A stretch of DNA of 64,000 nt from an uncultured Coriobacteriaceae bacterium. Its GTDB lineage: Bacteria > Actinomycetota > Coriobacteriia > Coriobacteriales > Atopobiaceae. The notes under the pieces are model-generated. The model worked only from the letters and a program-made list of their open reading frames with translations, did no database searches and had not been told where the DNA came from. This document shows positions 23,932 through 33,113 of this stretch, one piece after another (position 1 is the stretch's first letter; every line of letters starts with the position of its first letter). The translations under genes and the position numbers were made by a program. The stretch lies in the NCBI GenBank assembly GCA_902779675.1, contig CACZCK010000009.1:1-64000 (forward strand), written 5' to 3'.

Positions 23932-25065
23932 CTAGCCCTCCACCGTGCAGCGCAGCGAGAAGGCCTTGGCAAAGCGGCCGTAGGGCTGCACGAGCGAAAG
24001 CTCGTAGCCATGCAGGTCGGCGATGCGCTTGCAGATGGAGAGGCCCAGGCCGCTGCCACCCGCCGTCAGGCGCGCCGCGTCGCCCCGCGTAAAGGGTTCG
24101 AACAAGCGCGTCGGGTCGCCGGCGATGGGCTCGCCTGTGTCGGCCACCAGCACGTAGGCCACACCCGCCTCCCTCACCAGCATCAGGGCGATCTCGGTAC
24201 CGGGGGCATTGTGCCGCACCGCGTTGGCCAAGAGGTTGGCCACCACACGGGCCAGCTGCACCTTGTCGGCGTAGACCGGGCAGGGGTCTTCGGGCACCGC
24301 CACCAAAAGGCTCATGGAGGCTTCTTCGATGTCGGTGTAGGCGATCGCGGCCTCCTGCAGGAGCAGTTGCGGCAGGTCGAGTTCTTCGCGCTCCAGCGCA
24401 TAGGCCCCACTTCCCAGCTTGGTGTAGTCGAACACCGAGTTGACGAGGCCTCCCATCTTGTCGGCCTTGTCGGCGATGGAAGCCACGTACTCGTCGCGCA
24501 TGGCTTCGTCGCGCACCACGCCATCGGCCAGCGCATGGGCCATACCCGCTATGGCCATGAGCGGTGTGCGCAGGTCGTGCGCCACATCGGTCATGAACTG
24601 GCTGCGCTGCTGGTCCACCAGCGCCAGCTCGCGGTCGCGCTGCTGCTGCAGCTCCCACACCCTGCTCACTACCATGCGCGAGAAGACGAGTGCCCCGAGT
24701 AACAGCGGCAACACCAGCAGGAGCATCATGATCAGCAGCTGCAGGACAGCCAGCGAGCCGCGGGTGAAGCCCACCATCTGCAGGTAGTCGCCACGTGCCA
24801 TGGCCTGTACCAGCAAAAACACCCGCCGCAGCAACGTCAGCAGCGAGGTGGTGGCCTGTGCGGCCTGGGTGTCGCTGGCTACCTGACGCAGGATTGGCTG
24901 CAGGGCAAGGCTCGCCAGCCAGACGGCTAGCGACTCCGCCACCATCACCACGAAGAGCACCAGCGTGAAACGCACCACCAAATAGGCGATGAGGTCGTTG
25001 GTAGCCTCCGCCGATGTGCGCTGGTCGGCGTCACGCTCGTTCGCAGCCCTTCTGAACAAGGCCAT
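23932..25065 (-). CDS. two-component sensor histidine kinase
   Basis: 377 residues from the ATG after GAGAGGTGAGGGG. Two membrane segments bound a short extracytoplasmic loop (LIAYLVVRFTLVLFVVMVAE and LLIMMLLLVLPLLLGALVF). The cytoplasmic part has the DHp H box QFMTDVAHDLRTPLMAIAGM with the phospho-His, an N box (ARVVANLLANAVRHN), G1 (VADTGEP) and G2 (GGSGLGLSICKRIAD). No HAMP domain is obvious. It starts 5 bp after the response-regulator stop; the ligand is unknown. Confidence 0.93.
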   Translation of the reverse strand: MALFRRAANERDADQRTSAEATNDLIAYLVVRFTLVLFVVMVAESLAVWLASLALQPILRQVASDTQAAQATTSLLTLLRRVFLLVQAMARGDYLQMVGFTRGSLAVLQLLIMMLLLVLPLLLGALVFSRMVVSRVWELQQQRDRELALVDQQRSQFMTDVAHDLRTPLMAIAGMAHALADGVVRDEAMRDEYVASIADKADKMGGLVNSVFDYTKLGSGAYALEREELDLPQLLLQEAAIAYTDIEEASMSLLVAVPEDPCPVYADKVQLARVVANLLANAVRHNAPGTEIALMLVREAGVAYVLVADTGEPIAGDPTRLFEPFTRGDAARLTAGGSGLGLSICKRIADLHGYELSLVQPYGRFAKAFSLRCTVEG

Positions 25066-25070
25066 GCCCC

Positions 25071-25760
25071 TCACCTCTCCAGACGGTAGCCGAGCCCGCG
25101 GATGGTGCGGATGTAGGCCTGTGGGTCGTCGCCCAACTTGGCGCGCAGCTTGCTCATGCAGACCATCACACTGTTCTCTGCTGCCACGTAGGGCTCCTCC
25201 CAGCCGCACTCGTAGAGCTGCTGCTTGGTAAAGACGCGCCCCGGGTGCCCCATGAGCAGCGTCATGATACGCAGCTCCACTGCCGTCAGCTCGACGGGCT
25301 GACCCGCGCGAGTCAGCGTGCAGGCGTCGGTGTCAAGCTCGAGGTCGCGGCAGCGCAGCAGGGCAGCGTCGTCGCGCTGAGCGCGGTGCACCATGCCCTT
25401 GGCGCGACGCAGGTTGGAGCCCACGCGTGCCACCGCCTCCAGCGGATTGAAGGGCTTGACCATGTAGTCGTCGGCCCCCAGGTTGAGGCCCAGAATCTTC
25501 TCGGGGTCCTGCCCCTTGGCCGAGATGACGATCACGGGCACGTCGCTCGTCTCGCGGATGCGCCTAAGCACGTGGTAGCCATCCATCACGGGCATCATGA
25601 TGTCGAGGAGGCACAGGTCTATGGGCTGCGTCTGCAGTATCTCAAGGGCCTCGGCACCATCGGCAGCCTCCACCACCTCGTAGCCGGCATCCTCCAGATA
25701 CAGGGCGAGGACGCTGCGGATGTCCCGCTCGTCGTCTGCCACCAAGATTCTGTCTGCCAT
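25071..25760 (-). CDS. OmpR-family response regulator
   Basis: 229 residues. The receiver domain has the acidic pocket ADDERD, the phosphoacceptor Asp in DLCLLDIMMPVMDG, Thr/Ser in VIVISAKG and the K in YMVKPFN. The C-terminal winged helix carries LTAVELRIMTLLMGHPGRVF and VMVCMSKLRAKLGDD, YIRTIRGLGYRL. It pairs with the downstream histidine kinase. Targets are unknown; the DUF975 gene just upstream on the same strand could be regulated or coexpressed. Confidence 0.95.
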   Translation of the reverse strand: MADRILVADDERDIRSVLALYLEDAGYEVVEAADGAEALEILQTQPIDLCLLDIMMPVMDGYHVLRRIRETSDVPVIVISAKGQDPEKILGLNLGADDYMVKPFNPLEAVARVGSNLRRAKGMVHRAQRDDAALLRCRDLELDTDACTLTRAGQPVELTAVELRIMTLLMGHPGRVFTKQQLYECGWEEPYVAAENSVMVCMSKLRAKLGDDPQAYIRTIRGLGYRLER

Positions 25761-25898
25761 GTGCTCGCCTCCCTGTTTCCGCCAATCCTATGCGCAGGCC
25801 ACCCAAGGCGTGCCTCGGGTGGCCAGGTTGGCAGGCTTGGCAATCGTCTGCCTTCAGATACTACGACTCGGTCGGAATGCTCACAACGGGCTGGCGAC

Positions 25899-26855
25899 CT
25901 ATGCGGTGCCGTTTGCGTCGTCGCCCCACACCGGCGTGGGGATATCGTCGGCGGCGAGAGGTGCCACAGGAATCTGCGTGGCGCCGTGGACGCCGTAGCC
26001 AGTGGCCGAGGAGTCGGGGCCGGGGGCAGCACCAAAGCAGAGGCGCTCGTACAGGGCAGCGTTGGTCATGTTGGAGTACGGGGCCACGTAGAAGATGGCT
26101 GCGATGCCCAGCGTGAGGGCCGAGAGGATGACCCATCCCAGGAAGGAGAGGTCGAGCACGAAGGTGCTCCACTTGTTGCCGGTCATCATTCGCTTGCTCT
26201 GCTCAAAGGCCTCGCGCCTGGTCATGGTGGGGTCGTTGGCCAGCAGGTACGGGATCATGCGGTACTCGTAGCTCTTGACGATGCCCGGGATGACGAACAG
26301 CAGGCCCCACAGGATCGTGAACACGTCGCGCAGCAGCATGGTCTTGACCGTCTCGAGGTAGTTGTGGTCAAAGGCGTAGACCACGTCCTTGAGCTCGGCC
26401 GGACGGTTGAGGTTGTTGCTAAAGAAGCGCACGCAACCCACCTTGAGGGGGTTGACCAGCAGGGCCTCGACGGCAAGGGCGATTGCCAGCACCGCGAGCG
26501 CGATCACCGAGAAGGTCGCGACGGCCACAGCGGGAAGAACCGGGTTGGAAGGCGCCTCGTCGATAAAGTTGGTGATCTCCTCGGGAAGCTCGTCGATGCT
26601 CTGGGCGTCGCTGCCCATGTCGCCGTACTCGCCGATGATGTCCTCGGAGTAGTCGTCTACCGCATCGGGGTCAAAGTCGTTGTAGACGTACTGCGTCGAG
26701 GGGTTTGCCTGGAACGGGCCGACCTCGCTCCTGGCGCTGGCTGCGCCCGCGCCACCGCTGATGACCAGCGTCAGCAGCGCAACGAGCACCGTCTTCCAAT
26801 AGTTGTTCTTGAGGGCCTTCTTGGCCTTGGCCTTAAGCTCTTTTCTGGTCCACAT
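25899..26855 (-). CDS. DUF975 membrane protein
   Basis: 318 residues starting after AAGGAGG. The DUF975 start RKELKAKAKKALKNNYWKTV is followed by an extended acidic loop, then LAVLAIALAVEALLVNPLKV, MLLRDVFTILWGLLFVIPGI and WVILSALTLGIAAIFYVAPY, and a Pro/Gly-rich tail. The integral-membrane family has no assigned function; members are often single genes in Gram-positive bacteria. The acidic insert (residues ~58-100) is longer than usual. Same strand as the two-component pair but 138 bp apart. Confidence 0.85.
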   Translation of the reverse strand: MWTRKELKAKAKKALKNNYWKTVLVALLTLVISGGAGAASARSEVGPFQANPSTQYVYNDFDPDAVDDYSEDIIGEYGDMGSDAQSIDELPEEITNFIDEAPSNPVLPAVAVATFSVIALAVLAIALAVEALLVNPLKVGCVRFFSNNLNRPAELKDVVYAFDHNYLETVKTMLLRDVFTILWGLLFVIPGIVKSYEYRMIPYLLANDPTMTRREAFEQSKRMMTGNKWSTFVLDLSFLGWVILSALTLGIAAIFYVAPYSNMTNAALYERLCFGAAPGPDSSATGYGVHGATQIPVAPLAADDIPTPVWGDDANGTA

Positions 26856-27095
26856 GGTATTCCTCCTTGAAGCAGACCTTGGATGCCTTGCATGGTCATA
26901 AGATACGAAGCCATCCTTTCGGCAACCTTGCAGACAACCTTTCGGTTTCCTTAACCCTCTCTACCCCTCGCAAACTGACTCAAGGGGGAGTGTCCAGTCG
27001 TGCCTTGCGCGGCATCAAACGTTGCATTTTGTAGCGGCTTGGCGCTAGTGTAGACGGCGCATCGAGGGGGACGATGGTACGAGAGCGAGGACAGC

Positions 27096-28436
27096 ATGGC
27101 CGAGCAGGAGCCTGAAGGCAAGCTGAGGCGAGATCTGGGGTGGCCCACAGCCACGTCGCTGGTGGTGGGGTGCGTCATTGGCGCGGGCGTGTTCTTCAAG
27201 CCCTACGCCATCTACCAGGTGACGGGCGGCGCACCGGGCATGGGCATGCTGGCATGGGTGCTCGGCGGCCTGGTGAGCATCCTCGCCGCGCTTACCTTTG
27301 CCGAGGTGGCCATCCTCATTCCCAAGACCGGTGGCATGGTGACCTACCTCACCGAGGCCTTCGACGAACGCCTGGGCTTTCTGGCTGGTTGGATGCAGGT
27401 GGTCATCTTCTATCCGTCGTTCCTTGCCGGCTATGGGGTCAAAGTGGGCTCCGAGCTGGCCGAATACGTAGGTCCGCAGTTCGAGCTGCCCATCGCCATC
27501 GCCGTCATCGTCGCGCTGGTGGCCGTCAACGCCATGGGCTCACGCGCCGCAGGAGGCATGCAGGTGCTGGCTACCATCTGCAAGCTCATCCCATTGGTGC
27601 TGCTCATGGTCTTTGGATTTCTGTGGGGCAGCGGAGGCCACCCGGTAGTCTCTCCGCTCGTGGCGCCAGGCCTGAGCGTCCCCGGCACGCTGGGGTCCAC
27701 GCTGCTGGCCGTGCTCTTTGCCTTCGAGGGCTGGACCAACGTGGGCACGATCGCCGGTGAGATGCGCGACCCTGGCCGCGACCTGCCGCGCGCCATCGTG
27801 GGCGGCGTGTCCATCATCATGGCCGTGTACCTGGCCATCAACGTGGCCTACCTATGGGTCATCCCCGCCAGCGAGCTCATGAACCTCGAGTCGCCGGCGG
27901 CAGCCGTCGCCACCAAGCTCTTTGGCCCCTCGGGCGGCACCTTCATCAAGCTGGGCATCATCGTCTCGGTCATTGGTGCGGGCAACGGCTTCCTCATGTC
28001 GGGTTCGCGTGTGGCCTACCAGCTGGCCGAGGAGGGGACGCTGCCCGGTAGCAGGCACCTAGCCACCCTCAACGACCGCCGCGTGCCCGCAAACGCCGTG
28101 ATCCTGGTGGGCGCCCTCGCCTGCCTCTACTCACTGAGTGGCGAGTTCGACCTGCTCACCGACCTGGGCGTGTTCTCGTGCTGGGTCTTCTACACCCTCA
28201 CCTTTGCCTGCGTCATGCGCCTGCGCACCACCCACCCCGAGTGGGAGCGCAGCTACCGCGTGCCCCTCTACCCAGTGGTACCGATCCTAGCTATCTTGAG
28301 CGGCCTTTTTGTCATTGCCAGCCAGCTGCTGTTTTCGGGCCCCCGCGCACTGATCATGAGCCTGTGCAGCATTGCCATCACCCTTACGGGCCTGCCGGTC
28401 TACTACGCCATGCGAAAGGGCGCCGCCCGCCGCTAG
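27096..28436 (+). CDS. APC-superfamily amino-acid permease
   Basis: 446 residues, 12 predicted membrane segments. The consensus G-rich TM1 (SLVVGCVIGAGVFFKPYAIY) and the TM6 stretch (LLAVLFAFEGWTNVGTIAGE) are as in the LAT/SteT group that exchanges or imports neutral amino acids. No accessory domains. Starts after GCGAGGACAGC with 240 bp of upstream space. Substrate is inferred only to the level of amino acid. Confidence 0.9.
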   Translation: MAEQEPEGKLRRDLGWPTATSLVVGCVIGAGVFFKPYAIYQVTGGAPGMGMLAWVLGGLVSILAALTFAEVAILIPKTGGMVTYLTEAFDERLGFLAGWMQVVIFYPSFLAGYGVKVGSELAEYVGPQFELPIAIAVIVALVAVNAMGSRAAGGMQVLATICKLIPLVLLMVFGFLWGSGGHPVVSPLVAPGLSVPGTLGSTLLAVLFAFEGWTNVGTIAGEMRDPGRDLPRAIVGGVSIIMAVYLAINVAYLWVIPASELMNLESPAAAVATKLFGPSGGTFIKLGIIVSVIGAGNGFLMSGSRVAYQLAEEGTLPGSRHLATLNDRRVPANAVILVGALACLYSLSGEFDLLTDLGVFSCWVFYTLTFACVMRLRTTHPEWERSYRVPLYPVVPILAILSGLFVIASQLLFSGPRALIMSLCSIAITLTGLPVYYAMRKGAARR

Positions 28437-28581
28437 CGCACGGCGCTCTGCGCTCAAACCTGAAAACCCCTTTGGCATCGCGCACAGGATGTGTGTGCGA
28501 TGCCATCTTTAAGCTGGCTCTCAGCTTGCTCCCCTAAGCTCGTACCAACATGGTTGGAACGAGCCTGAAGGAGGCAATGCC

Positions 28582-29925
28582 ATGAGAGACATGAGGCGTG
28601 CGTTTGTCAGGATGGGAGGCGCCAGCATACTGGCCGCTACCCTGACGCTCACGCTGATCGGCTGCGGCGCGAGCACCAGCGCCAGCGCCGAGCAGGAGAC
28701 CGGGTCTGCAGTCGTCGCACAGACGCTGACCGAGGATGCAACAACGGACGACACCCGAGCCGGCACCACCGCGAGCGTGGCCAGCATGCGCACCGACGGG
28801 GTCGTGGACACTACCGACCTCTTTACCGATCGTGACCTGCAGCAGACGGTCGACACCACCGACGCGAGCGTCATCACCGTCACCGACGGACAGGACGTGA
28901 GCATTACCGAGGAGGGCGTCTACGTGCTGCGCGGTGAGGCGGCCGAAGTCACCGTCACCGTGGAGGCCGACGATACCGCCAAAGTGCAGCTTGTACTCGA
29001 CGGGGTGAGCATCACCAACACCGACGCGCCAGCCATCTACGTGAAGAGCGCCGACAAGGTGTTCGTGACCACCACCGAGGGCAGCACCAACACCCTGCAG
29101 GTGACGGGGGCCTTCGTGGCCGATGGCGACACCAACACCGACGCCGTGATCTTCTCCAAGGACGACCTCACGCTCAACGGCCTAGGCACGCTGGTCATCA
29201 GCTCCACCGGCAACGGTGTGACCAGCAAGGACGACCTTAAGGTGACGGGCGGCAGCTACCAGGTCTCCGCGACCGCCGACGGCTTCGAGGCGCACGACTC
29301 TGTGCGCATCGCGGATGGCGAGCTGGCCATCGTCAGCGGCAAGGATGCTATTCACGCCGAGGACGACGAGGACGACACTACGGGCTACGTGTACGTGTGC
29401 GGCGGCACGCTGGCCATCGACGCCGCCGACGACGGCATCCAGGCAACCACCTACCTGCAGATCGACGACGGCACGCTCACCATCGATGCCGCCGAGGCGC
29501 TCGAGGCCACATACGTTCAGGTGAACGGCGGTAGCGTGAGCATCGCCGCCACCGACGACGGTATCAACGCCACGTACAAGTCGCAGAGCCTGGGTACCCC
29601 CACCATCGAGGTCACGGACGGCGAGATCCAGATCAGCATGGCCCAGGGCGACACCGACGCCCTCGACTCCAACGGCAACCTACTGGTGAGCGGCGGCACC
29701 ATCGACATCACGGCGCAGTCCGCCTTCGACTACGACGGCACTGCGTCCTTCACGGGAGGCACCATCACCGTCAACGGCGAGCAGGTCACCGAGATCACCA
29801 ACTCCATGATGATGGGCGGCGGCATGGGCCCCGGCGGCGAGATGGGTGGCATGGGTCCCGGCGGCATGGGTGAGATGGGTGGCATGGGCCCTGGAATGGG
29901 TGCCCAAGGCAACATGCAGGGCTAA
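28582..29925 (+). CDS. carbohydrate-binding beta-helix lipoprotein (Cthe_2159-like)
   Basis: 447 residues. The signal peptide ends in a lipobox (LTLIGCGAS, Cys near residue 27), so it is a membrane-anchored lipoprotein. From ~residue 75 there are right-handed beta-helix repeats built on G..V.I.A..DGI.A units (LTIDAAEALEATYVQVNGGS, VSIAATDDGINATYKS), the pattern of the Cthe_2159/DUF4353 calcium- and pectin-binding family. The C-terminus is a Met/Gly/Pro run of MGGM and MGPG units, probably flexible. Starts after a strong AAGGAGG. Confidence 0.85.
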   Translation: MRDMRRAFVRMGGASILAATLTLTLIGCGASTSASAEQETGSAVVAQTLTEDATTDDTRAGTTASVASMRTDGVVDTTDLFTDRDLQQTVDTTDASVITVTDGQDVSITEEGVYVLRGEAAEVTVTVEADDTAKVQLVLDGVSITNTDAPAIYVKSADKVFVTTTEGSTNTLQVTGAFVADGDTNTDAVIFSKDDLTLNGLGTLVISSTGNGVTSKDDLKVTGGSYQVSATADGFEAHDSVRIADGELAIVSGKDAIHAEDDEDDTTGYVYVCGGTLAIDAADDGIQATTYLQIDDGTLTIDAAEALEATYVQVNGGSVSIAATDDGINATYKSQSLGTPTIEVTDGEIQISMAQGDTDALDSNGNLLVSGGTIDITAQSAFDYDGTASFTGGTITVNGEQVTEITNSMMMGGGMGPGGEMGGMGPGGMGEMGGMGPGMGAQGNMQG

Positions 29926-29961
29926 GAACACGGGCGGCTTCCTCACATGGGAATCCGCCCG

Positions 29962-30019
29962 TACCAAACGGGGCTGCCCCCATTGGAACATGTTCCAATG
30001 GGGGCAGCCCCGTTTGGTA
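29962..30019. repeat. perfect 58-bp palindrome between convergent genes
   Basis: Two 29-bp arms, fully complementary and with no spacer, run from TACCAAACGGGG to CCCCGTTTGGTA, with centre GGAACA|TGTTCC. It lies between the beta-helix lipoprotein stop and the MurT stop. Likely a bidirectional terminator or cruciform; there is no U tract. Confidence 0.9.
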
Positions 30020-30037
30020 GGCTCCGGGTCCTCGCCG

Positions 30038-31405
30038 CTACTCGTTCCAGTAGTCGAGGGGCTGGTACTTCTTGACCAGCTCGAGGCGCAGGGCCTCGAT
30101 GGTCGAGCAGTTGGCGATGACCGTCACCGGCTCGCCGATGGCCGCGATGTCGCTCACCAGGGCGGCGTAATCGGTCTGCACGCGGATGTTGCCCTCCGAT
30201 GCGCCGGCACGCAGCAGGCGATCGCGCATGTCCTCGTACTTGGGGCCACCCACGATGACCTGTGTGTCGGGACCACAGATCTGCTCCCAACGCACGTCCT
30301 GGATCCAGTCGGTAGAGAGGCCGTCCATGATCTCGGTGGCCAGCAGGCACACCAGATGCTGGGGCAGCTCGCCCTCGGAGACCAGCATGTTGATGAGCTG
30401 GTTGCAGCCGGCGGTGTTCTTCATCAGCAGCAGGCGGCAGGGCGTGCCGTCGACGTCAAAGATCTCGAAGCGATGCGCCGCATGCGTGAAGTGCGCGAGC
30501 GCCTCGAAGGCGTCCTGCTGCGACATGCCGCTAGCAAGCAGGCCCGCTACGGCCGCCACCGCGTTGTACACGTCGTAGCCCGCGCGCACGTTGGCCTCCA
30601 CCACGTGCTCCTGCCCGTCGATGCGCAGCGTGAGCGTGCAGCTCTTCTCGCGGCGGTTGGCGATGGCCGTGCAGGCGATGTCGGCGGCATGATGCGTACG
30701 ACCGCAATTGGGGCAGGTATAGTCGCCCAGGTGGGCAAAGGTGCGGTTGCCAAAGGTCAGCTCGGCGCCGCAGTTCACGCACTCCACGTGCGCGTCCTGG
30801 TCGGCCACGCCCTCCTCGTACACGGGGCACTCCACGCCAAACCACACCACCTTGTTGTCCACGGCCTCGGCGATGGAGGCCGTCACCTGGCAGTCGGCGT
30901 CCAGCACGAGCACCGTCTCGGGCGAGCTCTTGGCCGCCTCCACGATGTAGTCGCGCGCGGTGGTCCAGCTGGTGTAGCGATCAACCTGGTCGCGGTAGAG
31001 GTTGGTGACCACCATCACCTGCGGGCGGATGGCAGGCAGCATGTACTTGCTGCCACCCTCGTCGCTCTCGATAACGGCCCAGTCGCTCTTGCGCCGGCCG
31101 CCCACGGTGCTGTCGAGGCAGAGCGTCGTGGCGATGCCCTGCTCGAGGTTGGTGGACGAGGGGTCGTAGGCGGCGGTGCCGTAGGTGTTGATGACGGCCT
31201 GCTGCACGATGTGGGTCGTGGTGGTCTTGCCGTTGGTACCGGTGATGACAATGGACTTGTGGCCGCGCGAGAGCTCGGCGATGATGTTGGGATCGACCTT
31301 GAGCGCAATCATGCCAGGCAGCGAGCGGCCCGTACGCCCCAGCAGGCGCATGGCGCGGTGGGTGGCCTTGCAGATCGCGATGGCGGCACTTGATCTGATG
31401 GACAT
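30038..31405 (-). CDS. murT: MurT-like Mur ligase (lipid II isoglutaminyl synthase subunit)
   Basis: 455 residues from the ATG after AAGGAG. The Mur-ligase P-loop ITGTNGKTTTTHI lies at residues ~54-66, with VIESDEGG and VVTNLYRDQVDR later. A four-Cys zinc ribbon (Cys209, 212, 231, 234: CVNC and CPNC) is inserted in the central domain, as in MurT. The DUF1727 C-terminus is present. MurT with the glutamine amidotransferase GatD amidates lipid II. No gatD is next to it here. Divergent from the ACT-MBL gene with ~165 bp between starts. Confidence 0.88.
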   Translation of the reverse strand: MSIRSSAAIAICKATHRAMRLLGRTGRSLPGMIALKVDPNIIAELSRGHKSIVITGTNGKTTTTHIVQQAVINTYGTAAYDPSSTNLEQGIATTLCLDSTVGGRRKSDWAVIESDEGGSKYMLPAIRPQVMVVTNLYRDQVDRYTSWTTARDYIVEAAKSSPETVLVLDADCQVTASIAEAVDNKVVWFGVECPVYEEGVADQDAHVECVNCGAELTFGNRTFAHLGDYTCPNCGRTHHAADIACTAIANRREKSCTLTLRIDGQEHVVEANVRAGYDVYNAVAAVAGLLASGMSQQDAFEALAHFTHAAHRFEIFDVDGTPCRLLLMKNTAGCNQLINMLVSEGELPQHLVCLLATEIMDGLSTDWIQDVRWEQICGPDTQVIVGGPKYEDMRDRLLRAGASEGNIRVQTDYAALVSDIAAIGEPVTVIANCSTIEALRLELVKKYQPLDYWNE

Positions 31406-31571
31406 GGCAGACAACTCCTTGCGACGTCGGACAGATGCGACGCAAGCAGTATAGAAGAAGCGCGGGCGAGGCAGGCGCACCCGGCGGGAGCGTTTCCAAA
31501 CCGATACCAAAACCGCAGCTTGGCGCAAATGGCCTATCATCGTATGCACAAAATGGCATCCGGAGGCCCAC

Positions 31572-32981
31572 ATGCGCAAGACCTACATCACCACCATGCC
31601 CGACCAGGCGGGCGCCTTCCTCACCGCGAGCAAAGCCATCGCCGAGTGCGGGGGCAACATCGTCCGCGTCAACTACAACCGCGCCGTGGACACGCGCACC
31701 CTGCTCATCGAGGTCGACGCCACCGAGAGCCAGCAGGAGCTCATCGCCGCACGCCTCAAGGACATCGAGTACCTCATCGACGACCCGGGCATGCGCCAGA
31801 TCATCCTTATCGAGCTCGTGCTGCCCGACAAGCCCGGCTCGCTGGTGCCCACGCTCGAGGTCATCAAGCGCCACGAGGTCAACATCCCCTACATCAACTC
31901 GCAGGAGAACGGCACCCCCTACCAGAACTTCAAGATGGGCCTTCTGGTGGAGAACACCGCCGAGATCAAGGACCTGCTCGACGACCTCTCCAAGATCTGC
32001 GAAGTGCGCGTGCTGGACTACGAGGCCACCGACCGCCTGCTCGACAGCACCATCTTCTATGTCACCTTTGCCAACAGGCTGCGCGAACTGCTGGGCCTCT
32101 CGCAGGACGAGACCAACGGCGCCCTGTCGTACGCCAACAAGGTCATGCAGGTGGTGGACAAGCGCGACGAGATCCCCGAGGAGGTCTTTGGCCAGATCGA
32201 GCGCTTTGCCCAGATGATCATGGACAACAAGGGCACGCAGTTCGACGCGCGCGTGACCAAGCGCAAGCTCGCCGACAAGCTCACCATGTACATGATCGAG
32301 CCGCCCTTTGGCTGCAACACCTACATCCTCGAGTACTACGGCGCGCTGTTGTTCATCGACTGCGGCCTGGGCTGCTTCGAGCCCGAGATGACCGAGCTGC
32401 TCGACGACCTCTTTGGCGACTTTGCCAACCGCCGCAAGAGCGTGATCGTAACGCACCCCGACATCGACAACGCCGGCCTGGTGCGCCTCTTCGACACGGT
32501 CTACCTCAACCGCACGAGCTACTCCAACTACTCCAAGGAGAGCAAGGGCCTGCCCAGCTACCGTGAGCGCAACCCGCTGCACGCGCCGTACAACTCTCTC
32601 AGCAAGATCCTCTCGGGTTACGAGGTGCCCCAGCTGGGCCGCTGCGTGGTCATTGGCGGACGCTCCGACGACGACCCGCTCGAGCTCATCGGCAGCATGC
32701 GCTTTGGCGACTGGACCTTCAAGGTCATCGAGGGCGAGGGTGGCCACTCGCGCGGCGAGACCATCGTCACCTGCCCCGAGCTCAAGCTCGCCTTCACCGG
32801 CGACCTCATGATCAACGAGCGCGGCCTGACCGACCTCCAGCGCGAGTTCATGGAGCTCCAGCCGCACCTGCGCTGCAGCTACGACACCAACCCCGAGCTG
32901 GCCGCCGTCATCCGCAAGGAGCTGCGCATGGAGCTGGGCAGCTACACCATCTGCCCCGGCCGCGGCGCCATCATCGAGTAG
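31572..32981 (+). CDS. ACT-ACT-metallo-beta-lactamase-fold protein
   Basis: 469 residues starting after CCGGAGG. Two ACT-type regulatory domains come first (residues ~3-70, KTYITTMPDQAGAFLTASKA, and ~76-150, IELVLPDKPGSLVPTLEVIK). An MBL-fold domain follows from ~235 (FGCNTYILEYYGALLFIDCG). The usual HxHxDH is replaced by THPDIDN (residues 294-300), while GEGGHSRGET and FTGDLMIN retain the later His and Asp. Metal binding is therefore partly degenerate. ACT domains suggest allosteric control by an amino acid. Enzyme activity is unproven. Confidence 0.82.
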   Translation: MRKTYITTMPDQAGAFLTASKAIAECGGNIVRVNYNRAVDTRTLLIEVDATESQQELIAARLKDIEYLIDDPGMRQIILIELVLPDKPGSLVPTLEVIKRHEVNIPYINSQENGTPYQNFKMGLLVENTAEIKDLLDDLSKICEVRVLDYEATDRLLDSTIFYVTFANRLRELLGLSQDETNGALSYANKVMQVVDKRDEIPEEVFGQIERFAQMIMDNKGTQFDARVTKRKLADKLTMYMIEPPFGCNTYILEYYGALLFIDCGLGCFEPEMTELLDDLFGDFANRRKSVIVTHPDIDNAGLVRLFDTVYLNRTSYSNYSKESKGLPSYRERNPLHAPYNSLSKILSGYEVPQLGRCVVIGGRSDDDPLELIGSMRFGDWTFKVIEGEGGHSRGETIVTCPELKLAFTGDLMINERGLTDLQREFMELQPHLRCSYDTNPELAAVIRKELRMELGSYTICPGRGAIIE

Positions 32982-33005
32982 CAGCACCGCCAGACGCGAG
33001 CCCAT

Positions 33006-33082
33006 GGGACAAGAACGGACGCGCCTTGTCCCGTAGCTCCCAAAAGGAATGCTGAACACAAAGGGGTTACCCCTTTGTGTTC
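33006..33082. terminator. bidirectional terminator region with two hairpins
   Basis: Hairpin GGGACAAG / CTTGTCCC (33006-33032), then a palindrome with 13-base arms GAACACAAAGGGG-tta-CCCCTTTGTGTTC (33054-33082) of the GGGG/CCCC-core family, between the convergent ACT-MBL and membrane-protein genes. Confidence 0.7.
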
Positions 33083-33113
33083 GAAGTCGGCGGACACGCG
33101 GTCTGCTGCGTCG

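Noticed and set aside
30981..33059. Long minus-strand frame (692 codons) over the ACT-MBL gene
   Set aside because: Valine/leucine/histidine-rich shadow opposite a gene with clear domains and ribosome site.
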